Shown: positions 1 to 10,100 of the stretch, one piece after another
Numbering within the stretch: position 1 is the stretch's first letter
Layout: every line of letters begins with the position of its first letter
From: Bifidobacterium mongoliense DSM 21395
GTDB taxonomy: Bacteria; Actinomycetota; Actinomycetes; Actinomycetales; Bifidobacteriaceae
NCBI RefSeq assembly: GCF_000741285.1
Contig: NZ_JGZE01000002.1
Span: 62,001 to 126,000 of the forward strand
DNA: 64,000 nt
Direction: 5' to 3'
Notes under the pieces: model-generated
The model's input: only the letters and a program-made list of their open reading frames with translations
The model's database searches: none
Told to the model about the DNA's origin: nothing
Position numbers and translations under genes: made by a program

Positions 1-447
1 GTTGAGCGCCGTGCCGGAAGGGGCGTCGATCTTGTCCGGGTGATGCATCTCGATGATCTCCGCCGATTCGAAGTAGCGCGCCGCCTGGGCCGCGAAGTGA
101 TCGGCAAGGACGGCCGAAATCGCGAAGTTCGGCGCCACGAACACGCACTGGTTCCGGTGCTCGGGCCGCTCCAGCACCTCGCGGACCTTCGCCAGCCGGT
201 CCTCGTCCCAGCCCGTCGTGCCCACGACCACGTTCACACCCTGATCCACGAGGGCGAGCACGTTGTCGAGGGACGCGGACGGCACCGTGAACTCCACGGC
301 CACGTCGGTGTTACCCGGAGTGATCTGCGCGATATCCTGCCCATGATCGATGGTATGCGACAGCCGCGTATCCTCGGCGTCGTTCACCGCGTCGACCACG
401 GTCGACCCCATCCGGCCCTTGGCCCCCACCACTGCCACTGCGATCAT
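1..447 (-). CDS. dapB: 4-hydroxy-tetrahydrodipicolinate reductase, N-terminal part
   Basis: This enzyme reduces hydroxy-tetrahydrodipicolinate with NAD(P)H in the diaminopimelate/lysine pathway in the cytosol. The visible 149 residues begin MIAVAVVGAKGRMG, the Rossmann nucleotide-binding loop. Further on come VVGTTGW and EIIEMHHPDKIDAPSGT, the family's substrate-binding and active-site segment. The ATG follows an AAGGCGGG ribosome site; a GTG one codon upstream is less likely. The C-terminus lies beyond the window. The nearest gene on the right is 160 bases upstream and on the same strand, so a separate promoter is likely but none is clear. Confidence 0.95.
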   Translation of the reverse strand, partial: MIAVAVVGAKGRMGSTVVDAVNDAEDTRLSHTIDHGQDIAQITPGNTDVAVEFTVPSASLDNVLALVDQGVNVVVGTTGWDEDRLAKVREVLERPEHRNQCVFVAPNFAISAVLADHFAAQAARYFESAEIIEMHHPDKIDAPSGTALN

Positions 448-608
448 CACGAACCCGCCTTTCTCACGATGGCACGCATACGGTCGATCCAGTCGACGTC
501 AACGTGCCATAACGCCGCTGTGTGCCACCCACTGCATGTGTCATCCAATGTATATGTCACTAAACGTATATGCACCCAGAGGACATCGCCGAACTCACCG
601 ACACTCGA

Positions 609-2009
609 TCACCCGCGACGAGCACCGGCCCAGGCGACCAGCGCGAACACCAACGCCGCCAGGGTGGTGACGCACGGCATGAGCAGTCCGACATGGAAAT
701 CGAACCGGTCCAGGAGCATCCCCGCGATGGTCGAGCCCAGGGACGCGCCGATCTGCCCGGCGGTCGTCAGCCATGAGAGGCCTTCGGTGAGCTGCCGTGC
801 GGGCACCTCGCCCTTGACGATGAGGTTGCCCGTGGCGAAGATCGGCGAGACGCACAGTCCCGACAGCAGCGACATCACCCCCAGCGCCATGAGATGGTCC
901 ATCACCAGACGGATGAGCACATAGCCCACCGTCAGGAGCGCGAGGAACAGCACCAGATGGCGCCAGTTCGACCCGCGCAGCGGCTTGAGCCCGAACAGGA
1001 GACCACCGATGCACGAACCGACGGCGAACATGGCCAGCTGCACGCCGAGCAGCGGCTCCATGCCGATATACTTCATCATCGCGGTGATGGACAGATCGAA
1101 GGCGTTGAAACTCATGTTGAACACCGCGAAGATGACCAGCACGGGCAGCACGCCACGGTACAGCAGCACGTTCTTCGGCTTGGGGGCCCGAGTGCGCAGC
1201 GCGCGGAGACGAATTGCGCCGAGCCCCGTACCCGGCGCACCGTCGCCGAGCGCCTCACGCACATCGGCGTCGTTGCGGTCGGCAGGTGCGACCTGGATCA
1301 TCTCGATGACGGGCGGCTGGGTGTCCTTGAGGGATAGGAAGACCGCACCGCCGATGGCGCACGCCAGGGTGGGAACGAACAGCTGCGACACCGGGTGGAC
1401 CGATGTCGCGAGGAACGCCGCCAGGATGGGCCCCAGAATAAACACCATCTCGTCGATGGCCGATTCAAGCGCATAGGCGGTGTTCAGTTGACGCTCATGG
1501 CCGGAGCCGCGCAGCGCATAGGACCAGCGTGTGCGCACCAGGGCACCGAAGGAGAACTGCGTGAGCCCCATCGCGACGGCCAGCACGAACAGCAGCGGGA
1601 TCGGCACACGGAGCAGGGCGGCGAACGCGAAGACGAGCATCGCGATGACCTGGATCGTCAGCACGACGGCACCGACCCGTCGTTGGCCGAACCGGTCGAA
1701 GAGCCGCGCGTAGAACGGCGTCACGGAAGCGACAGCGAGGATATACGCGGCGCTCATGGCGCCCGCTATCGTCCAGTTGTCGTAGATGTGGTTGAGGGCC
1801 AGTACGATGCCCAATCCCATCATGGAGATCGGCAGACGCGCGACGGCGCCGGAGAGGCAGAAGGCTTTGGATCCGGGAATGGAGAACAACGCACGGTAGG
1901 GCGACCCATGTGCGGATGTGGTCGTCGGCCGCTCCACAGACGCTGTCGGTCTGGTCGACGCCGGACCGGACGATGCGGCCGAACGCGTCCAGATGAACCC
2001 GCGCCTCAT
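609..2009 (-). CDS. MFS transporter
   Basis: This is a 466-residue polytopic membrane protein of the major facilitator superfamily, probably an exporter-type carrier with about 12 hydrophobic segments. After the second helix comes ARLFDRFGQRRVGA, the typical loop 2-3 signature with its D and R residues. The central loop is long and charged. The ATG overlaps the stop codon of the acetyltransferase upstream (ATGA), which suggests translational coupling. The first ~35 residues are hydrophilic and do not look like a usual MFS N-terminus, so the real start could be an internal codon. The substrate cannot be told from sequence. Confidence 0.8.
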   Translation of the reverse strand: MRRGFIWTRSAASSGPASTRPTASVERPTTTSAHGSPYRALFSIPGSKAFCLSGAVARLPISMMGLGIVLALNHIYDNWTIAGAMSAAYILAVASVTPFYARLFDRFGQRRVGAVVLTIQVIAMLVFAFAALLRVPIPLLFVLAVAMGLTQFSFGALVRTRWSYALRGSGHERQLNTAYALESAIDEMVFILGPILAAFLATSVHPVSQLFVPTLACAIGGAVFLSLKDTQPPVIEMIQVAPADRNDADVREALGDGAPGTGLGAIRLRALRTRAPKPKNVLLYRGVLPVLVIFAVFNMSFNAFDLSITAMMKYIGMEPLLGVQLAMFAVGSCIGGLLFGLKPLRGSNWRHLVLFLALLTVGYVLIRLVMDHLMALGVMSLLSGLCVSPIFATGNLIVKGEVPARQLTEGLSWLTTAGQIGASLGSTIAGMLLDRFDFHVGLLMPCVTTLAALVFALVAWAGARRG

Positions 2010-2773
2010 CGTGCACCACGGTCACCATCACCGGATGCCGCAGCGTCTGCATCGGTCGACGCACCCAGGGCCCCACGCCTCTCCGGGGACAGTTGCCGCG
2101 CCATGACGCGCGGTGAGGCGACGTAGATGAACAGATCCTCGAGCGGCTCACTGATGCGATCCAAGTCCTCGGGGTGCTCGTCGGACCTCCTGGTGACGGC
2201 GCGCACGAGTCCGTGCGCATCGTAGAACCCGACATCACACGAGCTGTCGGTATGCAGGAAGGATCCCAGGAGCTCACGGTCGGCGAAGTGCGCCATCACC
2301 CGTCGCCACAACTCACGCCCCACGCCATGGCCACGCGAGGCGGCGTCCACGATGAACAGCTCGACCTCGGCATGGCCGGTTTCGACATGGGCCTGAACCT
2401 CGAGCCGATGTTCGACATCGATCCAGTACCGCATATCCCGAAGCGCCACACGCCCTGCCTCGGATGCCTGCAACTGGTCGTCCACGGCGCGGAGTTCACC
2501 GGCTGCACCCTCGAACAGCAGCGGATCCCCGGGCACACGGCCAACGACCACACCCATGAACCGTCCGTGCAGGGTCGCGACCGTGACCCAGGTGCTCGCC
2601 GCCAGATAATGCAGGACGAACCGTCGTGAGGTCAGCCGCGACAGCACCGTGTCGGCGGCCTTCCCGGGCGTTCCCCAGGTCAGGTCGAATGACGTGACGA
2701 TATCCTCGATATCGTCCCATCTGATCGGGCGATAGCATACTTCCCCGCGTCGTGCGGGCATCCGTGCGGCCAT
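2006..2773 (-). CDS. GNAT-family N-acetyltransferase
   Basis: This is a predicted acetyl-CoA-dependent N-acetyltransferase of 255 residues. The core motif is VELFIVDAASRGHGVGREL, the beta4 strand plus the R/Q-x-x-G-x-G/A pyrophosphate loop of the GNAT fold, followed by a C-terminal FYDAHGL-type segment that is also typical. The start was set at the ATG preceded by AAGGAG nine bases upstream; the open frame runs further but has no better site. The last ~20 residues are low-complexity (A, S, G, D). It overlaps the MFS gene by four bases, so the two are probably co-translated; an acetylase-exporter pair suggests detoxification, but this is inference. Confidence 0.8.
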   Translation of the reverse strand: MAARMPARRGEVCYRPIRWDDIEDIVTSFDLTWGTPGKAADTVLSRLTSRRFVLHYLAASTWVTVATLHGRFMGVVVGRVPGDPLLFEGAAGELRAVDDQLQASEAGRVALRDMRYWIDVEHRLEVQAHVETGHAEVELFIVDAASRGHGVGRELWRRVMAHFADRELLGSFLHTDSSCDVGFYDAHGLVRAVTRRSDEHPEDLDRISEPLEDLFIYVASPRVMARQLSPERRGALGASTDADAAASGDGDRGAR

Positions 2774-2910
2774 GGTCGCGCGCTCCTTACGTCTCCGTGT
2801 CGTACTCGACACGTATGCCCGCCCATACATGCGATACCAAGGGTCTCGGTTCCCCGGCCGCGAACGACGGACGGCGCGTTCCAGCCGTCCGGCGGCACAC
2901 CATCGCCGCC

Positions 2911-5900
2911 TCAGTCGTCGTCGGATGTCATGGGGATGCCGGAGCTCAACTCGGCCACGATCTCCTCTTCGGTCTTGCCGCGGGCATGCAGCTCGCGACG
3001 GTCCTCTTCGGACTCACTCAGATAATAAAGGGTGGCGTCGATACTGTCCAGCGGGACCCCGTCGATCGCCGAGAGCAGAAGTCGGTACATGTCGAGCTGA
3101 CGGAGTTTGGCCTCGACGTCCTGTGGGGTTCGGGGCCTCGCTCCGGTCTTCCAGTCGATGATGGTGGTGCGGGGAGCCTGCGTTCCCGCTTGATCGGCTC
3201 CGCGGCGCGTTCGGATTCCAGGATCCGCCCCGGCCTCGCGGTCCGCCGTGGCATAATCCGCGTCATCATCCAGCCCCCCGTAGAAGACGGCGTCGAGTTT
3301 GCCCACGACGATCTGACCGTCGAGCTGCGGCAAAGCGACGACGATCCGTCGTTCCGCCGCCATGGGCCGGCGCCGGGCCCAACGCGAGCTCGCCAAACGC
3401 CGCTCCCACAGCAGGATACGTCGCTCATCGGGGTCGGTGTTCGACGCCGTACGCTCGGCCTCACGCAATCCCTCGAGCAGCTCCTCGCGAGTCTGCGCCG
3501 TATCCGCCTGCGCAATGGCCTGTCCGACACCGTCGACGGCCAGATCGACGTCGTCCAGGCCGCTCTGCACACCGAAAGCGTTGACGAACCGTTCGGCCCA
3601 CGCATGGAATCGGGTGCCGGCCTGAGCCGCGGGGGAAGCGATCTGGGGAACCGGGCGCACCAGACCCAACAGGTAGGCCCGTTCCTTACGCTGGTCCATC
3701 AGCCCCGCACTCGCCTGCAACGCGGTGACGTTGTGGCGCATCCGGGCCAGGATCCGAGCACCGCGGCGACGCACGACGGCGTCGAGGTCACCGAGGTCAC
3801 CGAAGTCACCCTCGGAGGACCCATCGCTCAGGCTCCACGGCATGAGATACCGGTCCTCGGTCAACATCCGCGCCCGCAGCAGCAACGGCCCCTGGGCTGT
3901 GGCGACGGCCCCGCCGTCCGCGCCGGAGGTGGCGTCCGTGACGGTCATGTCGGCCGCATCGGAGGTGCCGGCCGCGACGGCCGTAGCGTCGTTAATCGCC
4001 GCACGGACGATGCCCGCACTCTTCGAGAGCATCTCGGTGATACGCGGGGAGGTGCCGATCGGCCAGGGCAACGGTTCGCCGGTTTGCGATTCGTCCACCG
4101 GCTCACTCCAGGCACCGTCGACGACCGACTGCATATAGGCCCCGGCACGCTCACCGACGAAGAATCCCTCGGGCATGGCCACGCCCCGTCCGGTCAGGCT
4201 GTCCTTCGGCACCTGCTCGTCTCCGGCGGACGGTTTGGCGACATCGGGCCGCATCATGAGGCAGTCGCGCACTTCCTGCCAGAAATTCGAGGGCTTCGCT
4301 GCGCTCTTCGACATCGCCGCACTACTCGTGTCACGGGCGATCGCATTGTTCTGATGGTAGGTGAGCAGGGCATCCTCCCGGGCACGGGTCAACGCCACAT
4401 ACGCCAGCCGCCGCTCATCGGCATGCAGACGTCGACCGTATTCCTCGTGCTGCGACAGGAAGTCGGCCTCCCCTTCATCTCGTTCGATGCCGTTGGCGTC
4501 ATCGAACGCCGCGATGTCGTTGCCGTTGATCTCCGCGTTGAGGCGTTCGACGGTGTCCAGCGCATCCAAGCCGTATGGGTCATGTGTATCGCCAGCGGCA
4601 CTGTCACCAGTACCAGCAGCGTCATGGGGGAATCGGGGCAATATACCGGCATCGGCGCGCACCGGCACCGGCACCGCTTGCGCATGCTCGAGCCATGTCT
4701 TGGCCGTCTCGTGATATTCGGGTACCTGCCAACGGCCCTGACGCATGCCACCCGCGTGATCCCCGTCGAGTTCGACGGTGAGCGAGTCCCCCTGATTACT
4801 GGGGAAGGTCTTATCCTGCATACCCACGACCGCCACCGCATCCCATTCGAGCCCTTTGGATTGGTGGATCGTCATGAGCACCACATCGACATCGGCGTCC
4901 GGCATGGTGGGGGCCACGTCCTCGACCGACCCCAGCGCGTCGACCCAGGCCATGAAGCCTTTGAGCCCGGGGCGCCGACCTTCGACGAGTTCACGGGCAT
5001 AGGTGTCGATGAGGGCAAGCAGTGAATCCATGGACGAATGCGCCAGCGTCGGCGACACGGTGTCCTCGGGATGATCGACCGCCTGCGCCACGACCATGTC
5101 GATGTCGACGTCCAGCGCCTCGACCGCGGTGCGTACGATGTCGCCAAGCGTATGGTGCATCGCCGCCTGGACCCGACGAAGGGCGATTCCCACGCGAATC
5201 ACCGCGTCGCGATCGTGGCCGTCGATGGTGTGCTTGGCCGCAAGCAATGACGCCAGATCCCGTCGCGCCAGTACATCGGCCAGGAACACGCCGTTCGCGA
5301 GCGTATCGCGATGTTCGTGGACCACGGTGCGGCGCTGGGACCGGGGGGTGTCGGCGGAGACCAGACCGGCCTGCACCAGCGAGCGGAACTGATAGGCAGT
5401 GTTCTCATCGTCGGCGATCGACGCCAACGCTCGCAGCCCCGCGGCGCTGATGCCGAACCGCGGCGTGGCCAGCAAGCGCATGAGCGCGGCGGTGTCGGTG
5501 GAGTCGACGATCACATGAAGCAACGCGAGGACATCACGCACCTCGGGCCGGTCGAGCAACGCCGAATATCCGACCGTCAGCGTGGTCAGCCCCGCACGTT
5601 CGAGCCCTTGGGCGAACTGCGGCATCGCCGTTTTGGCACGGAACAGCACCGCGACGTGCGGGCCATGGCTGCGTTTAGCGGAATCTTCCGACCCCGCCGT
5701 CCTCCCGACGACGCCATGCCGTTCGATCACGGTGCGGACGAAGCGAGCTACGGCGTCGATCTCCTGGCCGAGCGTGGCATACCCCAGCACACCGAGCGTA
5801 CCCAACGGCGCCGTATCCATGGGTGAGAGCGCTTCGACATCCACCTCATGCATACGAGAACTGCTGGGACGGCGGGGGCGGTGTTCGCCGCGCAACGGTG

Positions 5901-7146
5901 CCGTGAGATTGTTCGCCGCATCGAGGATGATGCGCGAGTTGCGCCTGGTGACGCTCAGCGAATACGGCCGCTCCCCCGGACCCATGCCGAAGTCCTGCTG
6001 GAAGATGCGGAAGGCCCCGGGGCTCGCGCCACGCCACGCGTAGATCGACTGGAACGGGTCGCCCACGGCCGTAACCGCACTGCCCTTCGCCCCCAGTCCC
6101 GGGTGGAATAGGGTGGCGATGAGCGCGGCCTGCGTCGTGGAGGTGTCCTGGTATTCGTCGAGGAGCACGTGACTGTAGCGGCGTCGGCAATGCTCGCCGA
6201 TTGAGGCGAACCGCGTGACGAGCTGGTAGGCGGCGAGCGTGAAGTCGGAGAATTCCGCCATGCCCATCCGCCGCTTGCTACGCGCATAATCCTCGACCAG
6301 CGTCAGCAGGATCTCGCGCCGCTCGATGGTCGATCGCAGATCGCCGGCGACCACCAGACTCTTCAGATGCCATCGGCGCATGCTTTCGCGACGTTTCTCC
6401 TGAACACGTGCGCCGAACGCGTCGTCGTGTTCATGCTTGTTCCGCTTGATCGGACCGCTCGGCACTGTAACCGGCTTGTCGGGAATCTCCTCGTCGCCGA
6501 CATCGGCGGCTATCCGACGCAGCATAGCGGCGTCCCAGTCACGCACCCTGGCCACGGCATCGCCGATGGTGTCGCAGCCTGGCCCGATCATCGACCCGTC
6601 GATGGCGTTCGACAGTTCCATAACAGCCTTGACGACCGTCGTGAACCCGCCGAAATCACGGTCCACCAGCAGGTCCATATGCCGCTCGACGACATCCAAA
6701 GCGATCTGCCACGCACCCGCTTCACTCAACGGCTGGGTGTTCTGGTCAAACCCGACCAGGAGCCCGTACTGCCGCACGATCGACTGGAAGAACGCATCGT
6801 AGGTGAGGACTTCTGGTTTCACGAAGGCTCGATTCACCGACGCTCCGGTTGCCACGTCGGCCTCGCGACCGGCGCTCGACCGGGCATCATGGGCCATGAC
6901 CGCGGCCGAAACGCGCGAAAGCAGCTCCGCAGCCGCCTTCTTCGTGAACGTCAGACCCAGGATGCGCTCGGGAGGCACCCCTTGCTCGATGAGGGCGATG
7001 ATCCGCCTGGTCATGGTGTAGGTCTTGCCACTGCCCGCCCCCGCCACGACCAGGGCATCGCGGTCGGCCGGGGCCTCGATGACCCGGGCCTGCTCCGGAC
7101 TGTCCGTGAAGACTCCTGCTGGCTTGGTTTCGTCGGTGTCGGTCAT
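2911..7146 (-). CDS. UvrD-family helicase-nuclease, AdnB-like
   Basis: This is a predicted subunit of an AdnAB-type motor-nuclease for resecting DNA double-strand breaks, of 1411 residues. The Walker A GAGSGKT is at residues 36-42, Walker B LLDEYQDT has D330/E331, and VMTIHQSKGLEWD and VALTRARE are the late helicase motifs. Near the C-terminus TTIIDWKTGARP carries D1331 and K1333 of a PD-(D/E)XK nuclease. It starts three bases after the stop of the partner helicase, with a strong GGGAGG site inside that gene's end. Gene order matches mycobacterial adnA-adnB. It is longer than the ~1100 residues of mycobacterial AdnB, with acidic and Gly/Ala-rich inserts around the DTHDPYGL and TSDAADMTVTDATSG stretches. 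Confidence 0.88.
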   Translation of the reverse strand: MTDTDETKPAGVFTDSPEQARVIEAPADRDALVVAGAGSGKTYTMTRRIIALIEQGVPPERILGLTFTKKAAAELLSRVSAAVMAHDARSSAGREADVATGASVNRAFVKPEVLTYDAFFQSIVRQYGLLVGFDQNTQPLSEAGAWQIALDVVERHMDLLVDRDFGGFTTVVKAVMELSNAIDGSMIGPGCDTIGDAVARVRDWDAAMLRRIAADVGDEEIPDKPVTVPSGPIKRNKHEHDDAFGARVQEKRRESMRRWHLKSLVVAGDLRSTIERREILLTLVEDYARSKRRMGMAEFSDFTLAAYQLVTRFASIGEHCRRRYSHVLLDEYQDTSTTQAALIATLFHPGLGAKGSAVTAVGDPFQSIYAWRGASPGAFRIFQQDFGMGPGERPYSLSVTRRNSRIILDAANNLTAPLRGEHRPRRPSSSRMHEVDVEALSPMDTAPLGTLGVLGYATLGQEIDAVARFVRTVIERHGVVGRTAGSEDSAKRSHGPHVAVLFRAKTAMPQFAQGLERAGLTTLTVGYSALLDRPEVRDVLALLHVIVDSTDTAALMRLLATPRFGISAAGLRALASIADDENTAYQFRSLVQAGLVSADTPRSQRRTVVHEHRDTLANGVFLADVLARRDLASLLAAKHTIDGHDRDAVIRVGIALRRVQAAMHHTLGDIVRTAVEALDVDIDMVVAQAVDHPEDTVSPTLAHSSMDSLLALIDTYARELVEGRRPGLKGFMAWVDALGSVEDVAPTMPDADVDVVLMTIHQSKGLEWDAVAVVGMQDKTFPSNQGDSLTVELDGDHAGGMRQGRWQVPEYHETAKTWLEHAQAVPVPVRADAGILPRFPHDAAGTGDSAAGDTHDPYGLDALDTVERLNAEINGNDIAAFDDANGIERDEGEADFLSQHEEYGRRLHADERRLAYVALTRAREDALLTYHQNNAIARDTSSAAMSKSAAKPSNFWQEVRDCLMMRPDVAKPSAGDEQVPKDSLTGRGVAMPEGFFVGERAGAYMQSVVDGAWSEPVDESQTGEPLPWPIGTSPRITEMLSKSAGIVRAAINDATAVAAGTSDAADMTVTDATSGADGGAVATAQGPLLLRARMLTEDRYLMPWSLSDGSSEGDFGDLGDLDAVVRRRGARILARMRHNVTALQASAGLMDQRKERAYLLGLVRPVPQIASPAAQAGTRFHAWAERFVNAFGVQSGLDDVDLAVDGVGQAIAQADTAQTREELLEGLREAERTASNTDPDERRILLWERRLASSRWARRRPMAAERRIVVALPQLDGQIVVGKLDAVFYGGLDDDADYATADREAGADPGIRTRRGADQAGTQAPRTTIIDWKTGARPRTPQDVEAKLRQLDMYRLLLSAIDGVPLDSIDATLYYLSESEEDRRELHARGKTEEEIVAELSSGIPMTSDDD

Positions 7147-7149
7147 GGT

Positions 7150-10100
7150 TCAGACCTCCCTGATGTCGAAGATGGTGTCGCTGCGGCCGGCGCACGCCGG
7201 GCAGACCGCGGACAGGCGGCAGTGGGCGGCGTGCTCTGACGTCGGATGGGCGATCAGAACCTCGGATCGCCGGGCCGCGGCCGTGTACCAGACGCGGGCG
7301 ATCATGGTCATCGCCCAGACCGCCTGCGTGCTGCGCAATCCGAGGAATTCTCGCCACGCCTGTGGCGTCACCCCTTCCGGAGGCTGAGCATCGAGCTCGG
7401 GAACGTCAAGTAATCTGTCAGGCGTCTTGTAGCCAGACCGCCGAATGAACACACTGTCGTTGATATGACCGCTGACGAACAATGTTGGTTGGTAGAGACT
7501 CTCCGGGGCATGGGATTCGGCCGGCGCTGCGTTGTCTGCTACGTAGAACAACTCGCTTTGGGCTACCTCCGAACTCTCGTCATCGCCGCCGAACGCCAAC
7601 CCCATCTGGTAGCACACAAGCTGTAGATCGTTGACGAACCGACCGGAACCGGGCTTATGTCCGGTCTTGTAGTCGATGAGCCGCAGACTCGGTGTGCCAT
7701 CGGCGAGCCGGCGATGCTCCATGCGGTCGATGCGCCCCGTCAGCCGTACGCGCAGATCGGCGCGCATGCCCTCGGGCCAGCCTCCGACCAGCGCGCCCAT
7801 GATCGCCAGGAGCTCATCAACATCGATGGCGTGAATCGAGGGGATCGCGTTGTATGCCCCGAGCATGTCGGCCATGTCGAAGACGGCTTCGAACGGGACC
7901 TCGCATTCCGCTGCTTCCAAACGCCCGACCTCGAAATGCTGCTCGTTGCCTTTCAGGTATCCGGAATCGCTCGACGTGACGAAATACCGGGCGATGTGCT
8001 CCAGCGTGGCCTGCGCCTTCTTATCCTTGTCCATGGCGTCGTATCGTTCCTGTGCCTCGAGGTCGTCGTCGGCGACCGGCCGCTGCTGACGATACAACTC
8101 CATCATGCGTGCGGTGACGGCCGCGATGCGCTCGTCGACCGGGGTGCCGGCGGTATGCTCAGGCCGATCCAACCCCTCCGCGCTCGCCAGCTGGGCGATG
8201 AGATGGATGAGCGTACCAAAACTCTGCGCGACACTGCCTGTGCCGGGCCCGGCGAACTGGTTCTCCAACAGCCAGCAGACCGGGCAGCCCCACAGGCCGT
8301 CGACCGCGGAAGGCGAAAGGCTGACCATCGGTCCGGATGAGGATGCTGGCGAATCGTGCACGGCCGCAATCGCCGGACCATCGGCGTCCTCAGCATCCTC
8401 AGCATTCCCAGTATTCTGGGCGTTCTCGGCGTCCTCAGCATCCTCAGCGTCCTGGATATTCTCGACGTTCTCGGTATTCCTGGTAATCCCGTTATTCTCG
8501 GCGTTCTGTGCGTTCTCGGCGTTCTCGGCATTATGCAGATACGCCCAATTCGACGGGTCCGCGGAAGAGACACCCTGCTCGGCCAGCACGGCCAAGGCAC
8601 GGGCCGCATCGTCGACCGCAGCCGCCGCGGTGGCATCGGCGGAATCGGCGACGTCGGTAGGTTCATCGACACCGGAGGCATTCACAGTATTCGCCACCCC
8701 GACCACATCCGCCGCTCCGAACGCATCGACCACATCCGAGCAGTGCCTCATAATCCTTGCACGGGCCAACGCCGCCAAACCCCGCGGATCGGCGTCCATA
8801 CCGCCCGATCTCGTGTCGCCACCGGCCTCGGTGTAGACGGGGGTGCCGGCGGCGTCGAGATCCCTGTCGAAATACTCGGGCAAGTAACCGTACAGGAAAT
8901 CCGAGGGCGTCATATCGTCGCTGGAGACCGCGCTGACGCTGAGCCGTTCGCTGGCACGGGTGAGCGCGACCAGGAAGGAGCGCTGCTCCGAAGCAAGCAC
9001 CGAAGCGAAGGCATCGTCGCGCAGACGATCCGGCGAGGTGGCATCCTCGACGATATTCGGCTCCGGACCACGATCCCGATGCGCCTGCGCGTTGTCCGCC
9101 AGCATGATGCGCGCGAGGTCCTCACCGCCGAACATGGTGTTGCGTTCTGCGAGGTTCGGCCAGACCCCCTGTTGCACGCCCACGATCCAGACCAAGGGCC
9201 AGTGGTCGCCGTCTGCTCCGGCCGGCGTGGTGAGGGTCACGGCATCGTCGATGGGAGCGACCTTCGCTAGGGAATCGGCCTCGATCCTCATGGATCGGAC
9301 CTGGTCGAGGAACCCGTCGATGTCACGGCCGGCACCGCTGCCCTGCGCGTACTCGAAGAGTCGCATGGCGGCGTCAAGACGATCGTTGGCAGCCCTGCCA
9401 TCCGCGGTGTTGTCCAACGCGGTACGCTGCCACCGATCGGCGACGTTGCACGCCTGCCATGCGAGCGAAAGCGCATACTGGGTCTCGGGTCGGCGCAGGG
9501 TGGCGAGCCCGCGGGCCACCGCATCGACCATGCGCCATAGCTGCTCGAAGGCGCGGGCATGCAGGCTGTTCCCCGTGACGGTGGTGATCGACGAGCAGAT
9601 GCCGGCCGCGTCGACCCCCGCGTATCCGTCACAGGCCAGCAACAGATACAACGCATCGATGCCGAACGCCGGGCCGCCGTGAGTGTTGCCCGTGGAGCCA
9701 TTGGCGGATGCAAACGTCCGGGTAGCGCCGCCTTGCGGGTCAAGGCGCTGCGCGTCTAATCCCTGCGCGTTGAGGCCCGCCTGGTCGAGGTGCTGCGGGT
9801 TGAGGTGCTGCGGGTCGACGTGCTCCGCATCACAGGCAACCAACGTGTCGTCAACAACCATCGTCGGACCGTCATCCGTCTGATTCACAGTGGAGTCCAT
9901 GGCCGACGTCATATGTGCGTCCCGCCAACCCTTCCAGGCTTCCATCACGGCGCGCAGATCGCCGCCGTCAGATGGTTCGGATGACCCGAAGGACTCAGAG
10001 GACTCGGAGGGATTCGCCGACCCGGCAGTCGCTGCAGACCCATCTGATTCTACGGATTCGCCGGGCGCTTCGGACTGTCCGGACCCAGCCCGTTCGGCCT

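Noticed and set aside
2752..5025. A 757-codon + strand frame opposite the AdnB-like gene.
   Set aside because: It is an antisense shadow of a gene with clear helicase and nuclease motifs.
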